Shown here: one piece after another, positions 1 to 10,211 of the stretch
Numbering within the stretch: position 1 is the stretch's first letter
How the letters are laid out: the number at the start of each line of letters is the position of its first letter
Assembly: GCA_049472395.1 (NCBI GenBank)
Contig: JBLIRR010000042.1
Coordinates: forward strand, 1 to 53,982
DNA from: JBLIRR01 sp049472395
GTDB lineage: Bacteria; SZUA-182; DTGQ01; JBLIRR01
DNA: 53,982 bases
Reading direction: 5' to 3'
Position numbers and translations under genes: made by a program
The notes under the pieces: generated by a model
Database searches by the model: none
What the model saw: only the letters and a program-made list of their open reading frames with translations
What the model was told of the DNA's origin: nothing

Positions 1-79
1 TCTTCCATAATTCCCCCCTAATATTAAGATTAACGGTTTACCGTATTTAATCTTATATTAGAGGTTTCCTTTTGTCCGT

Positions 80-576
80 AGGGCATACAAATATTTTTCA
101 GACAGGCTCTCAGATTTTATTGCCTGATTTTTTCATAGACATGCGTGAAAAAATCTTCGGATTATTTTCCAATTTTTTATTTTTCCAATAGGTCTAAATC
201 CTCGTTGCTGTAATCAGTTTTTTTGTTGGCAATGAAGATAATCCCAATGGGTAATGCTTGATGGATAAGCGGTACAATAAAACTCTTGATATAGGAATAT
301 GTCCCTTAAGATGAAAAAAAGATTTGTTACAGTACAGGCTCTTCATCTCTAATAAAGACTTGCCTCAGACCCCATGCCATGTTTCATGGGAAAACGTGGT
401 ATTATTCTGAGAAAATCGGTAGGTATCCCTCCTGCCGTTGACCATAAAAGAACAAATCAACTTACATTTCTATCGATATATCCGAAAATTCCATGCTTAT
501 TTTTCATTATTTCCAGAATTACTGACAGTATAGCTGATTCCTCATATTTTTCTATATTGAAAATATGTTCCATTAT
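80..576 (-). pseudogene. decayed GAF-domain sensor fragment
   Basis: Read on the minus strand in shifting frames, this stretch keeps the order of motifs of a GAF domain found in PAS/GAF sensor kinases. From about 576 down there is EESAILSVILEIMKNKHG and GIFGYID. A frame-shifted WG..(I/L) segment lies near 375-395, GHIPISRVL near 285-305, and IGIIFIANKKTDYSNEDLDLLEK near 185-250 (two pieces joined for description). At least three frame changes and several stops interrupt it, so it cannot make protein. The match comes from remembered family sequences, not a search. It faces away from the MreB-like gene and probably contributes only that gene's upstream region. Positions 1-79 show nothing further. 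Confidence 0.6.
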
Positions 577-611
577 GCTATTATAGATAAAAATTTTCCG
601 ATAAGGAATAT

Positions 612-1646
612 ATGCTATCAAGATTAAAACAGATAATACCACCACCGCACATTGCTGTTGACCTTGGAACAGCTACTACTCGCATTTATGCATCTGAACG
701 TGAAAAGATGATAGAAGAACCTTCTTTGATTCGACATATTACCCAAAATAAGAAAATCCAGACTTCAGATGAATATATATCATACTTAAGTAGCAAGCTT
801 GTATCCATGCCTCTCCGCGGAGGAGTCATTGTTGATATTAAAAAGGCTATCACCTTCTTAAAACCATTGGTGAAAGGAAGTAGAAAATGGTGGAGGTCCC
901 CAATATCATTGGCGTGCGCTCCAACAGACACTTCCGACAAAGAACGTGAGATTCTCACCCGAGCAGTCCTTCATGCTGGTGCATCACATGTGGCAATTAT
1001 CCCGGAGGCTTGGGCTGCTGCAATTGGAGTGGGAATGGACGTTACGTTGCCATTGGCACAGGTGCTGATAGATATTGGTGAAGGGGTTACGGATATGGCT
1101 GTTATCCGTGATGGCCGTCTTATTTATACTTCGGCAGTGCGCACAGCTTGCAGTGACATTCAAAAAGCGGTACGGGCCGCAATCATAGCAAAACATAAAG
1201 TGTACCTTTATCCTGCCGAGGTTGAACGATTAACTCATGAAATATCATCACTATCTCAACAAGAAGAATTCTCCAATAAACTGATAACAGTCAATGGTAT
1301 AGATATTATTAAAAGATGCAGAGTGTCTATTGAGGTAAATAACAAAGATATTATCAGCGCTGTGAAACCGATAATCTCTAAAATTCTCGAAATGATCGAA
1401 TCCAGTTTACAGAAACTTACTCGTCGTGCATCCTATGAAATAATAGAGTCCGGGATTTGTCTTACAGGGGGTGGGGCTTGCATCAGAGGAATAGACAAAT
1501 TAATAGCATTAAGGACCAAGCTGGATGTTAAAATCGCTCCCGATCCGCTATACTCTGTCATTAATGGTGCGATTCAGACATTACACTATTGGAAGGAAAA
1601 AGAATATTGGTGGGAACATATCGTCTGGCCTCAATTAACGTCATAA
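612..1646 (+). CDS. MreB-like actin-fold protein (divergent paralogue)
   Basis: Member of the MreB/FtsA/Hsp70 actin-like ATPase superfamily. MreB polymers sit under the inner membrane and guide cell-wall synthesis. The phosphate-1 loop (HIAVDLGTATTRIYA) is at about residues 13-27, the phosphate-2 loop is VLIDIGEGVTD near 151-161, and the adenosine motif LTGGGACIRG is near 284-293. At 344 residues it is of normal MreB length. Glu157 replaces the middle glycine of the usual DIGGGT loop, and overall conservation is weak, so it is probably a specialised paralogue rather than the housekeeping MreB. No mreC, mreD or mrdAB follows. The start is supported by AAGGA about 7 nt upstream. An 85-bp gap separates it from the GH13 gene on the same strand. 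Confidence 0.8.
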   Translation: MLSRLKQIIPPPHIAVDLGTATTRIYASEREKMIEEPSLIRHITQNKKIQTSDEYISYLSSKLVSMPLRGGVIVDIKKAITFLKPLVKGSRKWWRSPISLACAPTDTSDKEREILTRAVLHAGASHVAIIPEAWAAAIGVGMDVTLPLAQVLIDIGEGVTDMAVIRDGRLIYTSAVRTACSDIQKAVRAAIIAKHKVYLYPAEVERLTHEISSLSQQEEFSNKLITVNGIDIIKRCRVSIEVNNKDIISAVKPIISKILEMIESSLQKLTRRASYEIIESGICLTGGGACIRGIDKLIALRTKLDVKIAPDPLYSVINGAIQTLHYWKEKEYWWEHIVWPQLTS

Positions 1647-1731
1647 TCCTGTCGGCGGGCGCACTGAGTGGAACAAGGCAGGGAAAAACATTCTTAAAAA
1701 TTAATTATGTATCATGAAGAGCACATAAAGA

Positions 1732-3582
1732 ATGAAGGATTCTTATAGCGATGTGATGGTTGTAAAAGATCGCGGGGAACCGATATTACCAATTCAACAT
1801 AAATGGGGGCTTGGTGCAGCGTGTGGTCCGACATGGCTCTCACCAACCACCGTGCACTTTCGCATATGGGCGCCTCACGGTGAATCTGTGAAAATTGAAT
1901 TTATGACGGGCAGGGTTGTGGAACTTGCCCGAGAAACCAGCAATCCGCATTTCTGGTCTGCCAAGGTCGACGCTGTGCAAAGTGGTGACCGTTACCGCGT
2001 TGTGCTCCTCTCACAATGGAATGATTGTTATGACCTTGAGGGTTCGGAACTGATCAGACGAGATGTCTATGCACGGGAGACGGATTTTGACTCAGCCTGG
2101 TGTGTGCTGACCGACCCTCTTTTCTGCTGGTCGGATTTTCGCGCTCCCGCATATAATGAGCTTATTATTTACGAACTCCATGTGGGCAGCTTTCCCCCTC
2201 AATGTGTTGGGAAAAGCGTTTTTCAGAATGCTGCTTTACAACTTTCTCATATAAGGGATTTGGGCTTTAATTGTATTCAGTTGATGCCCGTGACGGAATT
2301 TGGGGGCATATGGGGGTATAATCCGCGGCAGCTTCTGGCCGTGCATGGCCGATGGGGAACAGCCACTCAGCTCAAAGAACTTATAGATCAGGCACACCGT
2401 ATCGGTTTATCGGTAGTGATCGACGTCGTGCTTAACCATGGCAGTGCGAAACTCAACTGTTTGTGGAATTGGGATGGTTTTGGCCCCCATAAGTGCGGGG
2501 GCATTTATTTCGAGGGAGAACATGATACGACATGGGGCAAGCGATTTGCCTTTCACAAGTGGGAAGTAAAGGAGTATCTCAAGGCTGCATGCCGTATGTG
2601 GATAGAAGAATATAATTGTGATGGTCTCCGCTTTGATTCGGTACATAATATGCCATGGCACATGCTGCAGGAGATGACCTATGAGATCAAACATCATTAT
2701 CCCGGTAAAATACTGATCGCAGAGGTGACCCCGGAAAATCCCGCTGTCATCATGGAGGCGGGATTCGATTCCTGTTGGGTGCATGCGGCGCACTTTGACT
2801 CGCTTAAAATAATGAAGCGAAATAATGGCGGCACCAATCCCTATCACCGCATAGCGATGCTGAAGGCGATAATCGACATGCACTGGGGCTTCCCCTCCTC
2901 ATGTAGTGGCGTGAACTCAGTGCTCGGATCACACGATCAATGCGGAGATCGACATAATGGGCGAGAGGATAACGGGATTCACCGCTATTATATATCACGG
3001 TTGGGAGGAAGAAACAATTGGCATGCACGAGCCCAGATCCGGATGTGGTACGCCCTTCAGGCTATGAGCAGGGGACTGCCGATGATTTTCATGGGGACTG
3101 AAACATTGCAGGAGGAGTGGTGGCACGTGGATGAGGGCCATCGTTTCAATTGGTGGTTTGTTGACGAGCATGACCTTTTTGCCACTCAGATGATGCGCTG
3201 TGTAAAGGATGCGAACTCCTTGCGCCTTGGCAGTTGTGCGTTCACATCGGAGAACATACGGTTTGTACATGAGGATGCTGAACATACAGTGTTAGCGTGG
3301 ATTCGCTGGGCTGATGAGCACGATCCCCGTAAAAGAAGAGATAAAGATGAAGTGTATCTGTGCGTTGCAAATATTGGCGAGAGGCAATGGGAGAGAAGTG
3401 ATTACGGCCTTCATACAGGATGGGGAGCTGGCCGCGTGTGGAAACAAATATTCAATTCACAAGCTGAAGTATATGGCGGCTGGGATGGATCGGCACCCAT
3501 AGGAGAGTTTTCGAGCGATCATGAAGAAAGGATCTGGATCAACCTGCCTAAGTGGTCATTGCTCGTCTTCCAACTTTTGTGA
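1732..3582 (+). CDS. GH13 alpha-glucan enzyme, branching-enzyme/trehalohydrolase-like
   Basis: Glycoside hydrolase family 13 protein acting on alpha-1,4-glucans. An N-terminal CBM48-like beta domain (about residues 30-130, FRIWAPHGESVKIEF) precedes the TIM barrel. The conserved regions are DVVLNH near 227, GLRFDSV with the likely nucleophile Asp302, ILIAEVT with acid/base Glu331, and GSHDQ with Asp402. A C-terminal beta domain ends at residue 616. The YELHVGSF strand and the SHDQ motif resemble 1,4-alpha-glucan branching enzymes (GlgB); malto-oligosyltrehalose trehalohydrolase is the main alternative. There is no signal peptide, so it is cytoplasmic. It is the last gene before a strong terminator. 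No glgA, glgC or treY lies next to it. Confidence 0.82.
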   Translation: MKDSYSDVMVVKDRGEPILPIQHKWGLGAACGPTWLSPTTVHFRIWAPHGESVKIEFMTGRVVELARETSNPHFWSAKVDAVQSGDRYRVVLLSQWNDCYDLEGSELIRRDVYARETDFDSAWCVLTDPLFCWSDFRAPAYNELIIYELHVGSFPPQCVGKSVFQNAALQLSHIRDLGFNCIQLMPVTEFGGIWGYNPRQLLAVHGRWGTATQLKELIDQAHRIGLSVVIDVVLNHGSAKLNCLWNWDGFGPHKCGGIYFEGEHDTTWGKRFAFHKWEVKEYLKAACRMWIEEYNCDGLRFDSVHNMPWHMLQEMTYEIKHHYPGKILIAEVTPENPAVIMEAGFDSCWVHAAHFDSLKIMKRNNGGTNPYHRIAMLKAIIDMHWGFPSSCSGVNSVLGSHDQCGDRHNGREDNGIHRYYISRLGGRNNWHARAQIRMWYALQAMSRGLPMIFMGTETLQEEWWHVDEGHRFNWWFVDEHDLFATQMMRCVKDANSLRLGSCAFTSENIRFVHEDAEHTVLAWIRWADEHDPRKRRDKDEVYLCVANIGERQWERSDYGLHTGWGAGRVWKQIFNSQAEVYGGWDGSAPIGEFSSDHEERIWINLPKWSLLVFQLL

Positions 3583-3647
3583 GGCTCTCTGCTTTTTCTT
3601 TAAAATGCTCTTTTTATCAAAAATAAAGCACTCTTTTCACGGCGAGA

Positions 3648-3688
3648 AAGAAGCTCTCTGAAGATTCGCTTCAAAGAGCTTCTTTTAT
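3648..3688 (+). terminator. intrinsic terminator after GH13 gene
   Basis: A 16-nt arm (3648-3663) pairs with 3669-3684 with one mismatch around a 5-nt loop, and a run of T follows. It ends the MreB-like/GH13 transcription unit. Confidence 0.85.
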
Positions 3689-3689
3689 A

Positions 3690-4194
3690 ATGATCATGGG
3701 CAAGACAAATGGTCATATGCTCTCTTACAATCTTATCGATCCCCCCTACTCATTTGCCTTGCCATGGCTCGTAATGAATTGTACATTATGGTTTACAAAA
3801 AAACATCGTAAAAGTATTATAGCGAAATTCACACCTCCTTTCATTTATATCGATTGCGTGCTGTATACTATGCGTTGGTGTTTTTACAGCATGGCTTTTG
3901 TCCCTTTTAAAGAATTCCCCCTAATTTTTATCGTTATCGTCCCCTTCCCTCTTGGTTGTTATTAAAATACCACCTTCAATTCTTCCATTTTAATTATCCT
4001 ATCACCTCCCTTACATCTGCATTTGTAGATTATATAAAGCATACTCCATGCCAAAAATACAATGATATATAAATCAATAATTTACAATCTTTCCATCACA
4101 TAATATGTAAATTCTTCGACAATATTGCCGAAAATAACACAGGTTATTCGACAAAAATGTCTGAAAACCATTCTTTAACCTTTTAATTTAACTA
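3690..4194. other. long AT-rich intergenic region
   Basis: No convincing gene. A possible 91-codon plus-strand frame at 3690-3965 begins inside the terminator, has no ribosome site and has an unlikely composition. Near 4112-4155 the word TTCGACA occurs twice about 35 bp apart, just upstream of the macroglobulin promoter, and may be a regulator site. Confidence 0.5.
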
Positions 4195-4223
4195 TTTACA
4201 AATAATTTAAAAAGAGTTATAAT
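4195..4223 (+). promoter_or_regulatory. sigma-70 promoter of the macroglobulin gene
   Basis: TTTACA at 4195-4200, a 17-bp spacer, then a perfect TATAAT at 4218-4223. Transcription would start near 4230 and give a leader of about 130 nt containing the structured Shine-Dalgarno element below. Confidence 0.7.
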
Positions 4224-4276
4224 ATTTTATTAAATATTAAATGATTAATTATTAAAAAAATCAAAAAAATCAATAG

Positions 4277-4338
4277 AAGGAGGTGATGGCATGTAATTAA
4301 AATTTTAAAATTAGCCCCCCAGCATTCACATCACTTCC
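4277..4338 (+). promoter_or_regulatory. structured leader with orphan Shine-Dalgarno and start-stop codon pair
   Basis: A near-perfect anti-SD complement (AAGGAGGTGATG, ending 4288) is followed at ideal spacing by ATG TAA at 4291-4296, which cannot be the start of the downstream gene 63 nt away. The segment GGAGGTGATG (4279-4288) can pair over 10 bp (one G-U) with CATCACTTCC at 4329-4338. The element can therefore be sequestered in a hairpin just ahead of the true start at 4360. It may act as a ribosome standby or decoy site, or as a translational switch. Confidence 0.5.
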
Positions 4339-4359
4339 AAAATCTAAAAATATAAGGAA

Positions 4360-7300
4360 ATGAAGATGGGAAAATGTAAGTATTCTTTTATTTTTATCCT
4401 CATATTACTTACGAGTCTCTCCCTCTCCCTTCATGCGGTATATGCAAGACCGATAGATCCTTATGCATTTAAAGATTATTTATCAAAGTATTATGGCATT
4501 GAGAATAACCTTCCTTTCATTATCTATGGGCAGACTGCCTATGTTGCATACAGAGAAGATAATAATCTATTTCCTCATAATTATGGAGTTGCAGCATATA
4601 CACTTCATTATGGCAATGATCCGGAATTAACCTGGTCACTACCTATCCCTGATTGTATAGAGGCGTTGACCTTAGAAAATGAATGCCTCTTTATTTTTAC
4701 AAGCACCTGTGGGATATGGTCCATTAACCTCAGCTCTGATGAAAGTGTAAAAAAAGGCCCACCGCGAAATCGTCTCATTGATTTTTTTAGTACATCTCTT
4801 CCCCTCTCCCCGGCACCTGTCTATGAGATTCCTGTAACTCTTCCATTTAGCTCTGGAAGTGCTCAAAATAACTACTTTAATTTTAGTCCCCTTACTGCTC
4901 TGCCTACTCAAAGCCAACTACCCTTTGGGGATTATACTATACCTGACCTCTCATCCACTCAAATCCCCGGGATCACGATACCTACACTCACTATTGGAAG
5001 ATATCGTGAACCCGTGGTTATTAATTTAGCACTCGATAATCCTCGTAAAGTATCGTTAGATGGACAACTCACCTTAACTTTGAAAAACCTTGCTGGCCAA
5101 ACAATAAGTCGGGAAACCACTCCTGTAACCCTGGAGCCTGGAATTGCCTCTTATCCATTTATTCTCAATCAGGTTCCTGCAGGGACAGACACCGAGGATT
5201 TTGTCAAATACATTATAAGCTTTGTATTCACAAGCGGAGGATTCAGCATCAGCGGAGAGAAAAATCTCTTTCATGTGGCTGATAAATTGGAAGTCTTATT
5301 GATCGGTCCGGATTCCTTTTATGCTGATCAGCCAACAGCAATAGGAATTCATGCCTTTGTGCACGGTCAACCAGTGCCCATTGGGGGAGCTGACGTTACT
5401 GTGGAGCTTATTGCAGATAACCGGGCAATTCGTGTATTCGAGGAGGATACAGATAAAAATGGGCTTGCCGAGGTTGTCATAACAATCCCAAAAGATGCTC
5501 CCGGCAAAAAAAGAATCCGGGCCAGGGTCTCTTCCGACCTCGGCACAGAACAGATAGAGGAGGACATTGAGATTATTCGCGCCAGTACAATTCTGCTTAC
5601 TACCGATAAACCCATTTATCAACCTGGCCACACCATTCATATCCGTACCCTCACTCTCCGCAAGCCCGATCTTATACCAGAGGCGGGGAAAGATACTATT
5701 ATTGAGGTAGAGGATGCAAAAGGTAATAAAGTCTTTAGAGTGAATCCTACAAATGATGCGTTTGGAGTTGCCTCAGCAGATTTTGTCCTGGGATCGGATA
5801 TTATCCTCGGCTCATATTCGATAAGAGCAATTGCCATGTTAGGAGATGAGGATCAGACCATATCCGAAAAAAGAGTCGCAGTGGAGCGTTATGTGCTTCC
5901 GAAATTCCGTATTGAGCTTACCACGGATGCTGATTTTTATGCTCCTGGAGATACAGTAGAGGGAACAATTCAAGCGGACTATTTCTTCGGGAAACCTGTC
6001 AGTGAAGCGACCGTTACTATTGAGGCCTCAAAATTCGATGTGGAATTTGTTACCTTCCAGACTATTAACGGTCAGACCGATAAAGAGGGTTTTTTTAGCT
6101 TTGATTTGACGCTCCCAAGTTATTTTGTAGGTCTTCCCATAGAGCAAGGAGATGCTTTTGTTGAACTTGAGGTCAAGGTGAAAGATTCAGCTGACCATGA
6201 AGAGAGCATCGTCAAAGAATTAACCGTCAGTAAGGAGCCCATCCATGTCCACATTATTCCGGAGAGTGGGGAGATTGTAGAGGGAGTGGAGAATATCCTC
6301 TATATTATCACCACAGATCCATTGGGCCAGGGCCTTGCGACGACTAATCTCATAAGTTTCGAAGGGGAGATATTCGATATGAACACAGATAATCAGGGAT
6401 TGGGGACTATAAAAGTGACGCCTTCCCAAGGTTCCCGCCTGCTCTTTCATATTGCCTCACAAGCAGATGGTATGAGCAGTGTGACGGAGATTAACCTTGC
6501 TGAACATATCGGAGAAGCAAAAATTCTTCTGCGCACGGATAAAGCAGTGTATACAGTCGGTCAATCCATGATAATTAACGTATATACCCCAGAGCAAATG
6601 GGCAGGCGGATTTTTTTGGATATCATCAAGGAAGGCCAGACTATTCTGACCAAAGGGATTGATATATCTAATGGAAAAGGGGAGCATATCATAGATATTG
6701 ATCATACTATGGCAGGAACACTCCTCGTGGAGGCTTACTACATCTCTCTTGCCCAGGAAACTGCATCAGATATATTTCGCGATAAGAAGATTGTCTATGT
6801 GAATCCTGCCGATGAAATCAGCATTATCGCACATCTGGATAAGGAGGTGTATCTTCCCGGAGATACTGCCAAGATCGAGCTACAAGTGGATCCTCCACAA
6901 GCGGCTGCATTAGGCGTCAGTATTGTAGATGAGGCGGTGTATGCCCTGCAGGAAAATCGCCCCGCTCTCCTTAAGGTCTATTTCACTATGGAAGCAGAGA
7001 TTATGAAGCCTCGCTTTTGGCCCCTTCTTGTTCCCTTTGAAGAGGCGGTGACCTGCCCCGATCCTGAAGAGGAAGTTCAGGAAATGACTGAGGTAGCCTT
7101 TGCGCTGGCAGAAGAACCCGCAGATCCCGGGATCAGTGAAAGCAGTTATCCCAATCTAATAAAAAGAGCCAAGCTCACAATGGTAAGTCTCATAGACCAG
7201 GATCTCACACAAATCATTCAAGATACCGAGGAATCTGATCTCTATAGTTTCCAGACATATAAATTAGGGCTAGGACAGGCGATCCAGAGATCTTCTGATC

Positions 7301-10029
7301 CATGGGGGAACAACTATAAGGTGAATGAGATAAAAGAGAATCAGGTTGTGGTGCTGAGTAGCGGACCGGATGAAGTATTTGGGACCATGGATGATATATC
7401 CGTGACAAAGCCTTTTGAGAAAAAATGGACCCCTGTTGACAGGGGCTATGATGCCGGATTAATTGGACGAAATATTGTCCCTCCCTATATCTATCCATTT
7501 GGGATTTATGCCGGCCCCTTTGGCTATACCCCTTTGTGGGATCGTACAACAAGGGATTCGAGCGGTTTCTTTCCACAATCTTACTCATCCTTTGGAATGG
7601 GCCCTACGTATGCATGGGGCTCGGCGGGTGGGCTGGCCGGCAGTGCTACTATGCTCACCGGTTATAGTGCTTCTAGTTATACCCAAAATATAGCAGCAGC
7701 CGGGGGAGGATATGCGTATGGCTTATATGGAGGAGTTGGCGGAGAGTATGCAGCTTATGGCAGTTATCCGGGAGAGAGCGGAGGGTATGCAGCATCTGAA
7801 GGAAAATATTCGCTTGAGTCCCAGACAGGTTATCTTACTCCCACTTACGAAGTCACAGAGAAAGTTACTGATACGCATGAGGTAATGCAAGAGCCACGAA
7901 AGGTCAGGCGTGATTTCCCGGAGACCCTCCTATGGGAGCCTCTGCTTATTACTAATAGTGAGGGTAAGGCGTATCTTGATGCAGATATGGCTGATTCTAT
8001 TACCACATGGCGAATGAGTACATTAGCCTCTACCATGGCGGGTAAACTGGGCGGGAGTACTGAAGGGATTGTGGTATTTCAGGACTTTTTTATTGATATA
8101 GACCTGCCGGTAGCACTTACTCAAAATGATGAGATATCACTGCCCATAGCCATATACAATTATCTTTCCGAAGCACAAAGTGTCAAGGTCAAAATGGAAG
8201 TTGATCCGGAGACGCCCTGGTTTGAACTGAAAGACATGCAAGAGAAGCAGATTGAGTTGCAGCCTGGGCAGGTCACTGCCGTGCATTTCCGAATGAAGGC
8301 CCTTCAGGTCGGATGGCATGAGCTTACTGTCTTTGGCTATGGCACCAGGATGAGTGATGCAATCTCCCGTAAAATCGAGATCGTTCCTGATGGCAAGGAG
8401 TTTAATGTAAATGTGAGCGCTCGTCTTGGGGAAAAGGGGGCACACCATGTGATCTCTTTTCCCTCTGATGCGATTGAAGATGCCAGCAAAATCTTAGTCA
8501 AGGTATACCCCGGTATATTTAGCCAGGTAGTTGAAGGGCTTGATACACTTTTCCAAGTCCCCTATGGGTGATTTTGTCAAACCACGTCGGTGACGTGGCC
8601 GAATATACTTGCGCTTGAATATATGCTTCAGACAAATCAGATAAATCCTGAAATCGAGATGAAAGCCCGCGAGTATATCAATATCGGATATCAACGACTC
8701 CTTACCTTTGAATGTGTTTCCGGGGGATTTGGGTGGTATGGTGACACCTGCGAACCCATCTTGACCGCATATGGATTAATGATGTTTGCTGATATGGCGA
8801 GGGTCCATTATGTGGATCCGGCTTTAATAAACAGAACCCAGGAATGGTTAATAGTACGGCAAGAGAGAGCCGGTTCCTGGCCCCCGGATAAGAATCGCCA
8901 CCACTTCAACCGTTTGGATAACAGTTTGCAATCTACGGCATATGTAATGTGGGCTCTTATACACTCAGGATATTCAAAGAATGCTTCACAAATTCTCAAG
9001 GCAGGAGAATATATCAAAGCAAATATGGAAGAGAGCAATGATATTTATACCCTTGCATTATGTGTGAATGCTCTGCTTGAGGCTGATCCGAAAGATTCCG
9101 CTGCATTATCCGTCCTTGATTACCTGCAAACCCACGCAATCGCTGAAGAAGATAATGTATATTGGAGTGCAGAGGGAGAAAGCGTTACCTATTCCAGAGG
9201 ATCATATTTGAATCTTGAAACCACCGCTATGATTACCATGGCCCTGATCAAAGGAGGCTGGCAGTATCCCCAGAGCATCAACGGTGCGCTTAATTATATA
9301 ATTGAACAAAAGGAAGCCCGGGGGCATTGGGGGCAGACCCAGGCCACGGTTCTTTCCCTCCGTGTATTTATGATGTCACTTTTTTCCACCAACACCAGTG
9401 AGGAGCCAGAGGGTGAAATCATTATTACCATCAATGATAAAACCTTAGATAAGAATGATATGCCGATACTCAAGATTACGCCTATCGATACAAGCATACT
9501 GAGGTTGATTGACCTTACACCTTTCACTCTCGATAGGGAAAATACAGTGAGCGTTAATCTAAGGGGTGAAGGGAACCTGCTCTATCAGATTGTCGGCACC
9601 TATTTCTTGCCATGGGGAGAGGTTTTCATTCCTCAAGATCCTCCTCTTGTCATTGATGTTGCGTATGATCGGACGATGCTCACGGTTGATGATATAATTA
9701 CCTGTACAGTAACAGTAACCAATACCATCCCCGAGAGCGTGACGAAGATAGGTATGATCGATCTTGGAATTTCCCCGGGTTTTCGCATATTCTGGGAAGA
9801 TTTCGAGCAGGCTATTGAGGAAGGCAAAATTTTTAAGTATGAATCCACCAATCGACAACTCAGCCTCTATCTCCACCCGGTATACTATAAGGAACCTTTG
9901 ACCATTACCTATCGTATGCAGGCTAAATATCCCCTCAAGGTGTCTACTCCGAAATCTGTTGCGTATGACTACTATAACCCGAATCTTAAAGGTGAAACAA
10001 AGCCGATTACCTTGACAGTGACAGAGTAA
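4360..10029 (+). CDS. secreted alpha-2-macroglobulin, probable selenoprotein (TGA at thioester Cys)
   Basis: Large protease-trapping protein of the alpha-2-macroglobulin family, 1889 residues if TGA 8569-8571 is read through. A signal peptide without lipobox (about 1-30) implies release into periplasm or medium. MG domains carry the family motif TDKPIYQPGHTIHIR near 415 and VERYVLPKFRIEL near 508; VDEAVYAL is near 857. A segment at about 978-1010 (DPWGNNY...SSGPDEVFGTMDDI) resembles the C-terminal end of GspG pseudopilins. The bait region (about 1065-1165) is rich in Gly, Tyr and Ser. The usual thioester motif PYGCxEQ reads PYG-TGA-F-C-Q-T-T-S. The frame then continues through an intact helical thioester domain and a receptor-binding-like C-terminal domain. 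TGA stands at residue 1404, Cys1406 replaces Glu, and Gln1407 is kept. A SECIS-like hairpin follows. TGA is a normal stop elsewhere in the window. No second lesion interrupts 5.67 kb, which argues against a pseudogene. A sequencing error or simple nonsense mutation remains possible. Confidence 0.85.
8569..8598 (+). promoter_or_regulatory. candidate bacterial SECIS element with recoded TGA
   Basis: After TGA (8569-8571) come 10 nt, then a perfect 7-bp stem CCACGTC (8582-8588) / GACGTGG (8592-8598) closed on the triloop GGT. The loop lies 17 nt from the TGA. Known bacterial SECIS hairpins start within a few tens of bases of the UGA and have a conserved G at the start of the apical loop; the E. 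coli fdhF element, as I recall it, has GGU about 18 nt after its UGA. The stem is GC-rich in an AT-rich gene while still encoding the conserved TTSVTWPN segment. Confidence 0.7.
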
Positions 10030-10101
10030 TACATCATTCCACACGCTTTGCTCCCACGGCTTATGCATAGCGTTGCATAAGCCGTGGGATGCTGAGTGTA
10101 A
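9992..10101 (+). repeat. 110-bp repeat, copy A (macroglobulin 3' end plus terminator)
   Basis: This segment covers the last 12 codons of the macroglobulin gene, its stop and the following hairpin. It recurs with only a few changes at 29461-29568, nearly 20 kb away. Both copies keep the same reading frame end and the same palindrome. Confidence 0.9.
10053..10088 (+). terminator. strong hairpin after macroglobulin gene
   Basis: CCCACGGCTTATGCA (10053-10067) pairs perfectly over 15 bp with TGCATAAGCCGTGGG ending at 10088 around a 6-nt loop. There is no T-run directly after it, so it may act in both directions or protect the 3' end. Confidence 0.65.
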
Positions 10102-10211
10102 AAGCAAATTAGGCTACTTGCCAATGAGTTTTTCGATCCGAGTAATAAAAAGTAAGTAGGTTTAACATAGGAATAGACTTATAATCAAGATACAGTAATG
10201 TTAAACTTTAC

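Noticed and set aside
3690..3965. 91-codon plus-strand frame
   Set aside because: Overlaps the GH13 terminator, has no ribosome site and its translation has no protein-like pattern.
8569..8571. TGA as a reassigned codon (Trp or Gly) in this genome
   Set aside because: TGA is the natural stop of several good genes here (3580-3582, 12483-12485, 17207-17209, 25325-25327), so a global recoding is not credible.
8590..10029. A separate gene starting at GTG 8590
   Set aside because: It is in the same frame as the upstream part, has no ribosome site, and starts in the middle of the conserved TTSVTWPN thioester segment; it is the continuation after the TGA.
9559..10107. Long antisense frame opposite the macroglobulin 3' end
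   Set aside because: Follows codon-position bias of the real gene on the other strand; no start site and no family.
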